Assembly: GCA_003427395.1 (NCBI GenBank)
Contig: BFEA01000530.1
Coordinates: 496,483 to 554,072, forward strand
Reading direction: 5' to 3'
Length of the DNA: 57,590 bases
From: Chara braunii
Taxonomy: Eukaryota > Streptophyta > Charophyceae > Charales > Characeae
A program made the position numbers and the translations under genes. Under the pieces are notes generated by a model that searched no databases, was not told the DNA's origin, and saw nothing but the letters and a program-made list of their open reading frames with translations. Numbering within the stretch: the first letter of the stretch is position 1; each line of letters starts with the position of its first letter. Shown piece after piece: positions 1 through 11,106 of this stretch.

Positions 1-278
1 CTTTGAAGTGTGTCGTGCAGTCCTACAAGGAAGAAGGAGGCGGCCATAGCGGCGGAGCTCCACCACAGAGTAACGAAGAGGGAGGAAGAGAGGACAGAGG
101 AGGAGACTAAGGAAGGTGAAAGAAGCCATAGCCGAGGAGGTGAAGGGAGAGACGATCAAAAAAAAAAAAAAAGAGAAAAGAGAAGACAGTCAGGGTGAAG
201 AAGGAAGAAGCGAGGTGGAGAGAAGGAAGGAGAAGGGTGGTAAGGAAGAAGAAGCCGGCAGCCATACCTGACCGGGCG

Positions 279-440
279 TTGACCGAGAGTTGACCGAAGG
301 TGTTGACCGCAGTTGACCGGCGTTGACCGGGAGTTGACCGGAGGTGTTGACCAGGAGTTGACCACGGGGTTGACTGCAGCGTTGACCGAGCGTTGGCCAA
401 GGCATTGACCAAGGCCGTTGACCACGAGTTTGACCAAGCT
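279..440 (+). repeat. GTTGACC minisatellite (W-box-like array)
   Basis: Degenerate tandem array of 11-15 bp units built on GTTGACC in the leader of element A. Between 279 and 435 I count twelve TTGACC, one TTGACT and one TTGGCC. TTGAC(C/T) is the core W-box bound by WRKY transcription factors, so the array could act as an enhancer. It could equally be a neutral minisatellite. Confidence 0.85.
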
Positions 441-1037
441 AGAGCCGGTATAATCTCGCCAAACCTTCAGCCTATCCCCTCGCCCTATGGGTGTGCACAC
501 ACCCTGCGGTACTTGCTGAGTCAAGTCTGTATGTCTCTTCTTTCTGCATTGAGTCTCTTCTGTCCAGGTGATAGGAACTCTGTGGATGAAGGATAGGGCC
601 TTGTTGACCAAACCCACACAGGCTGAGTAGGGCTAAAGACTGTGTCTGACGACTCGACTGTCCCGGAGAACACGAACCCTCCCAAGGACCGGTACTGACC
701 GGCGGGCTGCTCGGTGTGGCACGGTAGGCCCAAAATCCCTAATGTGGGCTGCACAACAGGCCGTCTAAGTCTTGAGAAGACCTGCTGATCGCGTTGTCGT
801 GTTTGCGACGTTAAATAATTCCTGAGGAGTTACGGGGGATCTCCTTAAATGCCTCCTGATCAGCAACAGGTCTTGTAGTGACAGCCTTAGAGTAGGTCTA
901 AGCTAGAGACCCTAGTTGACAGGATCCTGTCCGGATTCTGTAAGTTCCTAGATTGAGTCGGTAGGTGTGTCAGTCAGGGGGAGTAGAGTCTAAGTGGTGA
1001 GGAGTGGAACCGTTGTCTGGTTGTGCACCAATCACCA

Positions 1038-3026
1038 TGGTTGACACCCGTAGTGGGAAAAGAGTATTGCCCCCTCCGAGGCCGAGCAGGCCCGGATTGC
1101 CGCCCTTTTGAGAGAGAAAAAGGAGAAGAAGGAGCTCCTTAAGCAGGCGAAGTTAAAGGCCATTGCAAAGGAGCAGGCAGCAAAGAATAAGAGATTGGAG
1201 GAGATGTTGAGATTTCAAAAGGAGAAGATGTTGCAAATACAGCTAGAGGAAGAGGAAAGAAGAAGGGTTGCAAAGGAAGAAGCAGCAGCAGGGGAGGAGG
1301 AAGAAGCAGAAGAAGAAGAGCCCCTTGAAAGAAGACGTGGAGAAGAGAGAGAGGAAGCAAGTGGCACGAAGGAGGAGGACAGATGGAGGGAGAAAAAGAT
1401 TAGTGAATGGGTAGCTAATTTATCATTGGGAGAAGATGAAGAGGCACAGTAATATGTGCCGCACGGGGAGAGGGAGGCGTTTGCCAGGGCCATGGAACTG
1501 ATAGAGGATCCCCTGGAACGCAAGGCGACAGAGGATGAGAAGTTGGAGTGGAAGTTGAAGATGATGAGGGAAAAGAAGAGGAGGGAGGAAGCCAACAGAA
1601 TAGTCGGGGAGGTTGAGCGAGTGCGAACCCGCAGGCAGGAGCTGCAGGCCCAGACAGAGGTCTCTCCCAAACTAGATAAGATGATGGGCTTCCTGGAAGT
1701 CTTGAGTGAGGCCTGGCTGGAGGAGCACCAGGCCCGTAAGGGTCAAGAGGTGACCCTGCAAGCAATGCAATCCGGGTTCAAAGAGTTTGCGAGCGACGTG
1801 GTGAGCCACGTAGGGACCGAAATTAGAAGATTGAGGGATGGCATAGACAAGTTATGTGTTGGCGCCATTGAGACCGCCAAAGTTGTGGCCACAACAGAGG
1901 CCACGGCGCATCCCCGCAAAGAGCCAGTCAAGTTGAAATTCCTTGACCCATATAGCAGGAAGAAAGAGGAAAATTTCGATAACTAGGAGGCCAGTATAAA
2001 CACTTATGTTTCTTACAGCATATTGCCCCCGAGGAACAAGTCCTCGTCGCCTTCCATGCCTTAAAAGACGAAGCAGCCAGCTTCGCCTGATCCCTCGCAC
2101 GTGCCGCAGATTGCGAGCACAATATGATCGCATACTCCAGGCTTACCCCCCTCGCCACTTTCCTCAAACTCCTGCGCGAGAGGTTTGCTGACGTCACCAG
2201 AGGCGTCAAGGCCTCCGATAAGCTCCAAACCATCCATTCGCGACAGTGGAAGAGTGCGAGAGCACTCAAAGTTGTCATGGACGACTTGGTAGCCGTCCCG
2301 GACCACGGGGTCACTGAGACCCAGCTGGTCCAATTGTTATATCGTGCCATGCCAGAGCCCTTACGAGGGCACTTCTTTGACAAGACCCAACAACCCAATA
2401 TTACGTATGACGCATTGAGTAGGGAAGTGGTCTTGTTCGAGGCCAAGTCAATGTCAGCTTCCACTTTCTGACACAAAGACTTAGATAAGGGAAAGAAGTG
2501 GAAAGGGCATACCATCTCTGGCCAGGTTAGGGCCAAGGATCATATGATCCTCACATTGGAAGAAGGTGGTACTGACGAGGTCCCTTACAGTCAGATTGAG
2601 TTGGGCCTCGAGGAGGAGGACAATGGCGTAGGACAGGGGAGGTCCTATGCTGCTGTCGCGGCTGGAGGGAGGCCGCAAAGTAGAGGTGGAGGGCAGGGCC
2701 AAAGGGGCCAGGCCACGGGAGGCCGAGGATCGGGCACTCAGGGGGTTGGCGGCCAAAGGAACCACCAAGAGGGAGGTAGGGGTCAAGGTTCCCCGCCAAA
2801 TCGTCAAGGTCCTAGTCGCTCCCCGCAGAAACGAGGTGGAGGATCACCTCAAAGGAGAGGAGGTTGGCACCCAGGTTGGCCGCAAGGCCGGCCCTGGGAA
2901 GACCTGGGCCTAGATCAGAAAGTCCGGCAGCAACGTATGGAGCATGGGCAGTGCATCTATTGTGGTGACCCAACCCATATAATAAAATATTGTCCAAAGT
3001 ATAGCCAGGCCGGTTGGGCTGCCTAG
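1038..3026 (+). pseudogene. gag: gag of element A (broken)
   Basis: Gag forms the retrotransposon particle and packages RNA. The ATG at 1038 opens with MVDTRSGK. The frame is lost near 1093 and resumes at about 1108 as a long Lys/Glu-rich coiled-coil stretch. It passes a stop at 1450-1452 and continues to 1986, then shifts frame near 2013 into the capsid-like region (about 2020-2471), with a further TGA near 2088. After another stop comes a Gly/Arg/Gln-rich basic linker (2640-2900) and a CCHC zinc knuckle (CIYCGDPTHIIKYC) near 2955-2995. Four or more lesions make this a pseudogene, although the domain order is typical for chromoviruses. Confidence 0.85.
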
Positions 3027-3790
3027 GAGTCAAAAGGCAGCCGCCGGTAGGGGTCGCAACTGCCCCTACTCTTAGGCCATGTGGGAAAGCGAGCGCGCGC
3101 GTAGAGGAAACCCCCACACCACATGAGCCTTCGGCAGAGGTTGCAGGCCCGTGCCTAGTTAGTTGTCCAGAGACTGCTTGTGTCAGCGTCTCTCTAGGCA
3201 CGTCCCTCATAGGCGTGGCAGAGGAGTTGAAGGAGAGGATGCCAGCCTGGGCCAAAATGAAGAAAGATAGTAAAGCGCAACTAGTGTTAGTTGATGTAGA
3301 AGTCTTCAGAAGTAGAGTTGGGGCCCTTATATACTCAGGGGTCACCCGTAGTTATATTAGCCGTAAAGCGCTGAAGAAGTTGAGGCTAAGGTTGAAAGTC
3401 CAGAAGTTGGAAGACCCCATAGTTAGTGTCCTCGCAGACAACCGCACTATGCGAGTTGAGGACTACGTAGAGGGAGTCCAAGCGTATTTCCGCCTAGAGA
3501 AAGATGGGAAGGTGGAGAAAGTTCTCCATTCCCTGACTCTCCTCGTTCCGGATGACCTTCCTTTTGATATAGTTCTAGGTATGGACTGGGGAGAGGTAGC
3601 AGGGGCCACACTCCACTTGAGAGAGCATGAGTGTAGGCTCCCTAGTCCTTCTAGCGAGGTTAAGACAACCTGTCTGTTCCATGTGTCTGGAGTAGATAAC
3701 TCTTTGGCAGATTGCTGCCTCAGTGCTCCCGCGTTCGCGACTAGTAAAAAAGGAGCAGTTAGAAGACCAGGTTTTTGTGATGTATGTTAG
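3014..3790 (+). pseudogene. Aspartic protease domain of element A
   Basis: Retropepsin-like region that would mature Gag-Pol. The expected catalytic D-S/T-G triad lies at about 3325-3345 but reads ALIYSGVTRSYIS, so the catalytic Asp has become Tyr and the enzyme should be inactive. The downstream signature PFDIVLGMDW, near 3560-3590, is well kept and confirms the family. The frame ends at 3790, just before a frameshift into the RT region. Confidence 0.8.
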
Positions 3791-5351
3791 ACCTATCACT
3801 GAGCCTAAGCAAGAGGATAGTTCCACGGATCCAGCCATTGCCAAGCTGCTGGAAGAGTTTAAAGATCTCACAGAGCCGCCGACATGAGTAGTGTCGCGGT
3901 CGATCCAGCACAGGATAGAGATAGAGCCTGGCAGTAGAACTCCTAAGGGAGCAGTCTACAGGATGTCCCCTAAAGAGTTGAGAGGAGCTGCGCAATCAGT
4001 TGGATGAGCTCCTTGAGAAACTTTGGATTAGGCCTAGTTCGTCTCCTTTTGGAGCACCAGTTTTGTTTGTCCCCAAGAAGGAAGGAGAGCTACGTATGTG
4101 TATAGACTATAGGGGTTTGAATGCTATCACAATCAAGAATGTTGAATCACTGCCTAGGATAGACGATCTCTTAGATCGGGTGGAGGGTTGCAAGTATTTT
4201 TCCAAGATAGATTTAAAGTCCGGATACCATCAGATAGAAGTCCATCCTGATGACCAGTACAAACTGTGTTCCGGACTAGATATGGGCATTATGAGTTCAT
4301 AGTGATGCCCTTTGGACTGACCAATGCGCCAACGACATTTCAGCGATGTATGAACGATCTGTTTAGGCCTTGGTTAGATAGATTTGTCGTAGTGTATCTA
4401 GATGACATCTTAGTATTCGGTAAGACCCTCCAAGAGCACCAGGGTCATTTGAGGCAGGTCTTGGAGAAGCTGAGAGAAGCTAACTTTAAGATCAATGCGA
4501 AGAAGTGTGAGTGGGCCAAGATACAAGTTTTGTACTTACACCACGTATTAGACGGAGATGGCATTAAGCCTGAGGACAGTAAGATAGCGGCGCTTAGAAA
4601 TTGGCCGACGCCCCGCACACTGACAAATTGCAATCGTTCCTAGGCCTAGCTAACTATTATAGGAAGTTCATGAGCAACTTCTCCACTATCGTCGCTCCCC
4701 TTCGCAGGTTGCTAAAAAAAGGGGCAATCTGGCAGTGGGACAAGGACTGTACGTCTGCGCTAAAGAAGTTGAAGCGCGCGTTAATAGAGTATCCTGTCCT
4801 CAAAGTAGCAGGTCCGTCCTTGCCATTTGTCGTCACCACGGACGCGAGTCAGTATGGTATAGGCGCCGTGTTACAGCAGGACGACGACAATGGCTACAGA
4901 CCCGTAGAGTTCATGTCAGCGAGGATGCCCTCAAAGAAGGTTGCCACCTCGACGTATGAGAGGGAACTCTACGCTCTCAGGCAGGCTTTAGAGCTGGAAG
5001 CATTACCTGCTTGGGAGGCACTTCAAGGTGTATTCAGACCATGAAACACTTAGATGGCCGAAGACGCAGGCCAAGATGACACCTAAGTTGACTAGGTGGG
5101 CCGATGAGATAGACCAGTATGACTTCGATCTCAAGCCAGTTAAGGGCAAATACAATGTAGTTGCGGATGCTCTGAGTAGGAGATCAGACTACTTTGGAGC
5201 CATAGTTCACTATCTGGACATAGGGAGTGACCTGCAGGAGAAAGTTAGACAGACGTATGCGCAGGACATATCGATAGTAACCTCCTCAAGAGAGTTAAGG
5301 AGGCCCCAAAGACTGAGCCAGATTACCGCACTACAAAGGGGTTATTATTGA
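3790..5351 (+). pseudogene. pol: Reverse transcriptase and RNase H of element A
   Basis: RT motifs occur in order: [20 protein letters not shown] at about 4010-4070; CIDYRGLNA near 4100; [15 protein letters not shown] near 4200-4240; then, after a frameshift near 4265, VMPFGLTNAPTTFQ and the catalytic YLDD box in VVYLDDILVF near 4390-4420. A second frameshift near 4615 leads to the connection region and RNase H (VTTDASQYGIGAVLQQ, about 4830-4880). Another near 5005 leads to the YSDHETLRW and VVADALSRR stretches. The catalytic residues are mostly present, but at least three frameshifts inactivate the protein. Confidence 0.88.
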
Positions 5352-6362
5352 GAGGACTAATGTAGTAGACCGCCTGTGCGTTCCCAACAGTGAGGAAATC
5401 TGCAGTCTGATCCTAGGGGAATGCCATGATTCAGAGGGACACTTCGGTTGACAAAAGACTTTCGCCAATCTCATGCACGCGTACACATGGCCAGGAATGA
5501 AAAACGACTGCATAGAGTATGTCCGCAGTTGTAAAGTCTGCCAAAGGAACAAGACTACTACGCGTTCCCCTCTAGGTTTTCTCAGACCCTTGCCTATTCC
5601 AGAACAGCCTCGAGATTCAGTCTCCATTGACTTTATGGATGCCGGTGTCAAAAGTAGGCACGACAAGAGCCAAGTCATGGTCGTAGTCGATAGATTTAGC
5701 AAGTATGCTATTTTTGTTCCTTTGCCTGCAGAGGCACGTACAGAGTTAGTCATTCAAAAGTTTTTCGATTTTTGAGTTAGTGAGCATGGCGTCCCATTGT
5801 CTATTGTTAGCAATAGAGATACCCATTTTACTAGCCAGAACTGGCAGGAACTGATGAGAGTCTACGGATCTAAGTTGTTGATGTCATCTGGCCGTCATCC
5901 AGAGACTAACGGTCAGACAAAGCAGATGAACAAGATCCTGCAGCAAGTTCTACGCATGTACATTAGACTTGTTCAGATTAACTGAAACGAGATGTTACCC
6001 AAGGTAGCAAGTGAGTACAATAACAGCGTGCATTTGTCCACTTGTCGCACTCCCAATGAGTTGCACAAGTCCTTTAGACCGAGTAGACCGTTTGCGGGAC
6101 TTAACCGGGATCAGATTCACAGGCTACCGCCCGGTACCAGGGAGTTCACGATACAGCACGAGAAAGAGATAGCCACTGTTGTTGAGAACCTCAGGAAGGC
6201 CCAGCACCGAATGATAGAACAGGCTAATAAGCACAGTCGCCTGTCACAGTTCCAAGTAGGCGATTTGGTCTGGATCAAGTCCACGGAGTTTGCTCCTGAG
6301 GAAAACATCTCGCAGAAGTTACTGCCCGCGTATAGAGGACCGTGGCCAGTTCTAGAAGTTAA
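5341..6362 (+). pseudogene. Integrase of element A, first part
   Basis: Integrase zinc-binding region CHDSEGHFG ... CKVCQRNK (about 5420-5550), followed by the DDE core: SIDFMDAGV near 5630, SNRDTHFTSQNW near 5815 (the expected second Asp is kept in NRD) and SGRHPETNGQTKQMN near 5890-5930. In-frame stops occur at about 5450, 5773 and 5983. The C-terminal SH3-like region (LVWIKSTEF ... YRGPWPVLEV) runs up to 6362, where the reading is cut by an inserted TTAA element. The frame resumes after the insertion at 7335. Confidence 0.85.
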
Positions 6363-7330
6363 ACCACCGGTACTTGGCCCATACATCGGCCGTGGGCCCT
6401 TAGCGTTAACGCTACGCGTTTCCCGCGCTTCGGCAAAGGCTTCGCATGGCAATGGGGGAGGGAGCTGGTGGCCCCATGGAAACGGGGCAAAAGGACTGCA
6501 CAATGTCCTGGTGGTGTGCTATGTGGAAACGCACGGACACTGAAATCAACGAGGGGAAAAACAGAAACGAAAAGGAAAAAAAAAAAAAACGAAACAGATT
6601 GTTGACACCTCGTAGTCAGACTCCCCGTTGGACACGGGGAGCATTGAATGTCAGGCAGTGTAATGTCCACACTCTCCCAAATGTATCTGGACGTAAAACG
6701 CGACACGTGAGTGCATAGCTTGGTTTCCCTTTTGACCTTTTTTTTTTTTTTGCTTTTTCTGAAGAAGATCATTGGCACTTCATGATCTGACTCCCTGTTG
6801 GACACGGGGAGCATTGTAACGTTCACACTCTCCCGAATGTATCTGGATGTAAAACGCGACACGTGAGTGCATAGCTTGGTTTCCCTTTTCACCTTTTTTT
6901 TTTTTTTTTTGCTTTTTCTGAAGAAGATCGTTGGCACTTTGTGATCTGACTCCCCGTTGGACACGGGGAGCATTGAGTGCCTGGCAGTGTAACGTTCACA
7001 CTCTCCCAAATGTATCTAGATGTAAAACGCATCATGTGAGTGCATAGCTTGGTTTCCCTTTTCACCCGTTTTTTCTTTTTTTTTTTTTTGAAGAAGATCT
7101 TTCGCACTGGCTGCACTTCTGGCGAGGCTTCGGGTGCCACCTGAGTGTAAACAAGAAAACGACGGCCTGTTTACGTTCCATCTGCTGGCAGCAGGTCCAG
7201 CATAAGGGGCGGCACCTGCTTGAAGCAACAAATGTCCCGTATTTTTTCCCATTCACTGCAGGCTCGGCAAAAATCGGCGCGCAGGGCATATTCAGGCTCG
7301 ACTTCAATAGCTGAGCCAAGTACTGCTGGT
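6363..7330. mobile_element. Non-autonomous TIR element inserted at TTAA (copy 1)
   Basis: A 968-bp insertion inside the integrase of element A. It is bounded by TTAA at 6359-6362 and 7331-7334. The terminal inverted repeats are ACCACCGGTACTTGGCCC (left) and ACCAGCAGTACTTGGCTC (right end, reverse complement), agreeing at 15 of 18 positions. Removing the element plus one TTAA makes the integrase frame continuous. No transposase ORF is present. The TTAA target fits the piggyBac or Kolobok superfamilies, but the terminus alone does not decide. A second copy with the same ends is at 19361-20904. Confidence 0.85.
6610..7110. repeat. Three tandem ~160-170 bp units with a GC hairpin, inside TTAA element
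   Basis: Each unit carries CTCCCCGT-TGGAC-ACGGGGAG (8-bp stem; the second unit has one change), then a conserved block (CACTCTCCCAAATGTATCT), then a poly(T) run and GAAGAAGATC. Hairpins start at 6621, 6791 and 6950, giving periods of 170 and 159 bp. Function unknown. Confidence 0.85.
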
Positions 7331-7334
7331 TTAA

Positions 7335-7616
7335 GGGGGGAGAGGATGGGCCGTCCTATACTATAGAGATCCCAGCAGTCGGTCCATGATCCCTCCAAAC
7401 ATGGATGAAAGATATGACATTGACGGCATTGTAGGTGAAGATGTGTTCAGAACAGGAGGTAGAGATCGTCCACAGAAGCAATATAAGGTCCGGTTTGCGT
7501 ATCAGGAACCGGAGGATGACCACTGGTTCACTAGAGCAGAAATTCTAAAGACAGCTCCCGATTTAGTTAGAGCCTACGAGAGAGATCAGAAAGGTAAAGG
7601 TCCTGCCTTGCACTGA
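7335..7616 (+). pseudogene. Integrase C-terminus and chromodomain of element A, second part
   Basis: The frame that stops at 6362 continues here as KGGEDGPSYTIEIP and then MDERYDIDGIVGEDVF ... QYKVRFAYQEPEDDHWFTRAEILKTAPDL. This is a chromodomain-like module of the kind that directs chromovirus integration to chromatin marks. It ends at a TGA at 7614-7616. The usual VHPVFHASKL linker of gypsy elements is not visible between IEIP and the chromodomain, so a short deletion is likely. Confidence 0.82.
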
Positions 7617-8560
7617 GTTATTCTCGGAGGACCTCAAATTTAGGCCGGCGAGAGTGAAACGTTATTCACCAGTTCGCAGTAGCCGATGCAGATCCCAGGG
7701 CTCGATCCCTAGTCCCCACCTTACCCGTGTACAGCATCTGTGTCGACCCCTAGAGTTGAACCCATGACCTGTGTATCTGTAACAGTTGGTGGGCTGTCGT
7801 AGGGTCCATAGGTAGCAGGGGTTCAGTCTGTAGACTTGTTTAGTAGGAGCCTTAGTCAGGTCTAGAAGTCGTAGCTGTAGCTTCCTTGAAGAGTCAAGGT
7901 CGTAGCTGCTACAGTCCAGAAAGGTCGAGGTTGTAGCTGCTACAGTATCGAAAGGCCAAGTCTACGGCCTTCCGAAAGGTCCGAGTAGTGGCCTTTCGAA
8001 GTTTCCCACGTTTAGGCTGAGGCAAGTGGGCAAGTGGTGAGGCAAGTGGTGGAGTCTACCCGTGCTGAGTCAACAGTCCCAGTCCCCAGTCAGTCCTGGT
8101 CCAGTCAAGCAAGTACCGCATGGGACTGTGTGCACTTCGGGCATGGGAAAGGGCCAGACCAACAAGCTGTAGAAGTATAAATCAAGAGGCAGTGCCCAGT
8201 CATTCATTCATTCCTGCGTGAGCCATGCGGAAGTGCTGCCACAAGCGACTTGTGCGAGGTGGTCTGAAGTGAGCCCGAAGACGAAGCGCGCGAGAGAGAA
8301 GGAGCGTAGTCATAGCGATAGGGTAGTAGAGGCCATAGCCGCCATAGCTGTAGCCAGAGCGCAGTGTATGTGTGTGTGTGTGTTCAGAGTATCGCGTGTG
8401 GGATATCCAGGGTGACCCTGTGTATGCGAACAGAAAGTTGTGTGGGCGCTGAGTCGCCATAGCCATCGAAGTGAACTTGTATCTGATCTGTGTTCTCGGT
8501 TACCATATCTCTGAGCTCTGAGTGGGTGCTTGTCGCCAGTTTGCTGCGCACCTGTTTGCA
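7617..8560 (+). other. Probable 3' LTR region of element A
   Basis: No ORF of note. It lies just after the chromodomain frame, where the polypurine tract and 3' LTR are expected. It has short internal direct repeats (GGTCGTAGCTGCTACAGT-type units at about 7900-7950 and CGAAAGGCC units at about 7955-8000) and a TATA-like TATAAAT at 8176-8182. LTR identity is inferred from position and the TATA box only; no terminal TG/CA pair could be fixed. Confidence 0.5.
8176..8182 (+). promoter_or_regulatory. TATA-like box in probable LTR
   Basis: TATAAAT on the plus strand, same sense as element A, within its probable 3' LTR. Predicted from sequence only. Confidence 0.4.
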
Positions 8561-9954
8561 TGCATGAGAAGTGTGAATGAAAGCAAGTCTGATTGCAGAA
8601 GACTCAGGCGGTGCCCAACTGTAAAGGGCCCAGGCCCTCAACTGTAGCATTGGGACTGGGCGCAGGTACTGGGGCCCGACCGGAAGCCACTGGAAGCTTC
8701 CCAGCCAGGCCACACACAGCCAAGCAGGGGCTGCCACTTCCATATAGGAAGAAGGGCAGCTAGGGGCAGGCATTCTGGCCCACGCAGGCAATGCGGTCAC
8801 GCTGCTGCGCTGCTGCGTTAGAGGCTGCGTGCTGCATTACGGACAGGGCGCTTGCGGGGTGCACGAGAGGTGAGAGGGGTGCTGCTGGGCAGCGGAGCGC
8901 TAGCAGCCATAGCTTAGCTGCAGGGTGCTTGGGGGTAAGAGGGCGATCAGTGGTCTTCAGGAAGGAGGCGAGTGTGGGTGGCCAGGGTCTGATGAGGGGA
9001 GACGAGATACATACCTGGTGCATGAGAGGGGTCGGCTATGGTGTTGACATCATGTACATTGGTCTTCAAAAGTCGAAGTGAGCCTGTTGCGTGAACACAG
9101 CTGTAGGTAGGATAGTTGAGTACAGTAGGATGGGCGCTGGGTGCCAGACAGAGAGGAGCTACTTTGGATACTGTGTTGGTGTGGTTTGAGGGCTTGAACA
9201 TTGGCTCATTACTTCATTGTATTGCTCTTATTTGGATGGATTCTCGGTGCATTTGTGCTCTGTTTGTACACGACTACTTGGACATCTGTGTGATTCCGCA
9301 ACTTGGCTTTTTGTATATCATTCCCACTCGTATTTCTTGCACTGAATTCTTCTCTCAAATCTTTCATCACCTTTCAGATTCTTTCAATTCACCTTCACTA
9401 CCTACCTACCACTACTCCTAAGGCTTATTATTGTTTGCAGATAAAAGTACAGAGATAGGAAACAAAAATAGTGGCCATTCACGAATGAATGAATGAATAG
9501 TCTTAAATTAAATCAATATAATCAGTATGGTATAATTTGAGATCGTAAAAAGCTGGTACCCTTTTCCACATTTCCTTCACTTTTTTTTTTTTTTTTAGTT
9601 TTGTAAGCTTCCTTCTCCTCATCGGGGGACAGCCATCTTTTTCTCTCACCTCACATATGTTTTTAACTGTCTTTCTGCCATGTCATCATGGAACATATCT
9701 TTCTTTCACTACGTACCTACCACTACTCCTAATGCTATACAGGGGACCCCTGCAAGCATAGCTTTCTACCTCTCTTCCCTTTTTTCACTTCGTTTTTTTT
9801 TTTTTTTTTGAAGGCAACAGTCTTCAGAATTACCTTCCTGGGCAAGCTTGGCACCCACCACCTAGAGATAGGCCGTTGGTCCCATTGAGCAGAGACTGCT
9901 GATGTTCGTAGGGGGAGGGCACTGGAGGGGAGGCCCAGCGACTGGCCCATAGAA
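8561..9954. other. Intergenic, no gene recognised
   Basis: Only short frames without recognisable domains. Poly(T) runs lie at about 9580 and 9798. The block CTACCTACCACTACTCCTAA occurs near 9400 and in shorter form near 9715, and again in reverse complement near 18296-18320, so it is part of a dispersed repeat. Confidence 0.5.
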
Positions 9955-10081
9955 GAAGCTCGGTCCTGATGCTACTGGCTGACCCCTGGCCGGTATCTCC
10001 CACCTGCAGGTCCGGTGCAGCCCTCGCTGGAGGCTTGAACTTGGGCTGGCTGCTACGGGGTTCCCGTAATACTAAAACACC
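9955..10081. repeat. Dispersed repeat with GGCTGCTACGGGGTTCC end (copy 1)
   Basis: About 125 bp shared in the same orientation with 18165-18290: both contain ACCTGCAGGTC followed by GGCTGCTACGGGGTTCC. No coding signal. The next block (10095-10131) reappears in reverse complement at 20909-20945 beside the second TTAA element. Confidence 0.75.
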
Positions 10082-10084
10082 CTG

Positions 10085-10312
10085 AAAGGCCGTCCTGTCC
10101 AGATTTTACAGGTATTTGTATTGGTTGGGCTTAAAGAGAATTAGCCTTTTACAAAAAAAACAAATAATAAAAAAAATCGTTGAACTGACTGCCCCCAGGT
10201 AATTCAGAATACTTTTATTCTGGTCATCTGACGGTGTTTGGATTCGAACTTGGGTCTACGCTTCAACAGTTCCTGAGCGTACCGACTGAGATACGCTTGT
10301 TGGTCCCACTAT
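10085..10312 (-). mobile_element. tRNA-derived SINE-like sequence
   Basis: On the minus strand, a Pol III A-box-like stretch (GCGTATCTCAGTCGGTACGC, ending near 10298) is followed about 35 bp later by a canonical B-box, AAGTTCGAATCC, near 10240-10251. The downstream body contains A/T-rich tracts (10140-10185). A complete tRNA cloverleaf does not form, so I call it a SINE-like or decayed tRNA copy. The 3' edge is uncertain. Confidence 0.55.
10131..10134. other. Empty-site paralogue of a TTAA insertion
   Basis: Reverse complement of 10095-10150 gives the flank of the second TTAA element (20909-20945, about 90% alike) joined straight through TTAA to a sequence resembling its left flank (19343-19356). 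This looks like the pre-insertion state of the repeat that hosts that element. Confidence 0.65.
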
Positions 10313-10697
10313 CCTCCTTCCTTGCCACAAATCATGGACACATCAGCCATGCATGCCCATATACCTACGTCCAGTATTGCTACTGGTAGTGTGCACATTG
10401 CCGAAAAAGTGGGAGGGATAGAGGATATAGGGGCTTGCCACACCACTGTCGAAAAAGGGAATTTCAAATTTTTACACTTTCAGCTCGCCACGCAGCCTTT
10501 GGAAATCTGAGATGGGAGAAGACTTGGCAAGCTGTCAGAGAAAAAGTTTCCACATCACTGTCAGAAAAAGAGAATTTCTACAGTTCCAGCTCGCCACACA
10601 GCCTTTGGAAACCTGACATGGGAGTAGACTTGGCAAGTTGTCAGAGAAAAGGTTTCCACACCTCCTTTCCTAAGTTGCATCCCCAGCCTGCAACTTT

Positions 10698-10958
10698 GGG
10701 TCACGCTCCACTACTGGCCGCTATATACAATTTCTCTACAGTTGCCGTACAGCTGTCAGAGCGTGAAAAAACCGTATATAAAACCCCGCATGGCTCCACT
10801 AACTATCTGCTATACAAGTCTCCAATTCCCGAGTTCACTACAAAACACCCTAACAGCACTACAAGACAACAATTTGTCGGTCCCGACTCCAGATGCACCA
10901 TACGCCAACCTCCATGGACCACCCTCCGAGTAACGACTTTTGCAGGCTAGGAACTATA
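10698..10958 (+). repeat. Direct repeat, copy 1
   Basis: About 261 bp from a CGCTCCACTACTGGCCGC block to GCAGGCTAGGAACTATAC, matched in order and orientation by 11128-11402, with scattered substitutions and small indels. Confidence 0.85.
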
Positions 10959-11106
10959 CGGGAGCCTATGGTGAATCTGGAGGGCACCATCTGACAACTA
11001 CACGGTGATTTCCGAAGGCACTTTTTTTTTTCTTTTTTTTTTAAAGAAGGTACATTTCGGATAGTAAGTGGAGCGGTGTCCCACTATCCGCAATCGTACA
11101 GCAGAT

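Larger units (their letters stand above)
1..8560 (+). mobile_element. Decayed Ty3/gypsy chromovirus (element A), LTR edges unresolved
   Basis: Plus-strand LTR retrotransposon with the order gag, CCHC knuckle, aspartic protease, reverse transcriptase, RNase H, integrase, chromodomain, which is the Ty3/gypsy order; the terminal chromodomain marks a chromovirus. Coding runs from about 1038 to 7616. Positions 1-1037 are a GA-rich and GTTGACC-rich leader, which may include U5. Positions 7617-8560 are the likely 3' LTR. I could not align the two ends, and I found no clear primer-binding site, so the LTR edges are not fixed. The element is dead: it has several stops and frameshifts and a foreign insertion at 6363-7330. 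Confidence 0.85.

Noticed and set aside
489-504. GGGTGTGCACACACCC as a long palindrome
   Set aside because: Only the central 10 bp (GTGTGCACAC) is self-complementary, which is not notable.
3790-5351. Pararetrovirus or other virus insertion
   Set aside because: The gag-protease-RT-RNase H-integrase-chromodomain order and the lack of movement or coat proteins identify a Ty3/gypsy retrotransposon.
6363-7330. Assignment of the TTAA element to piggyBac
   Set aside because: The TTAA target fits, but the termini lack the usual CCC start and no transposase is present; Kolobok or another family remains possible.
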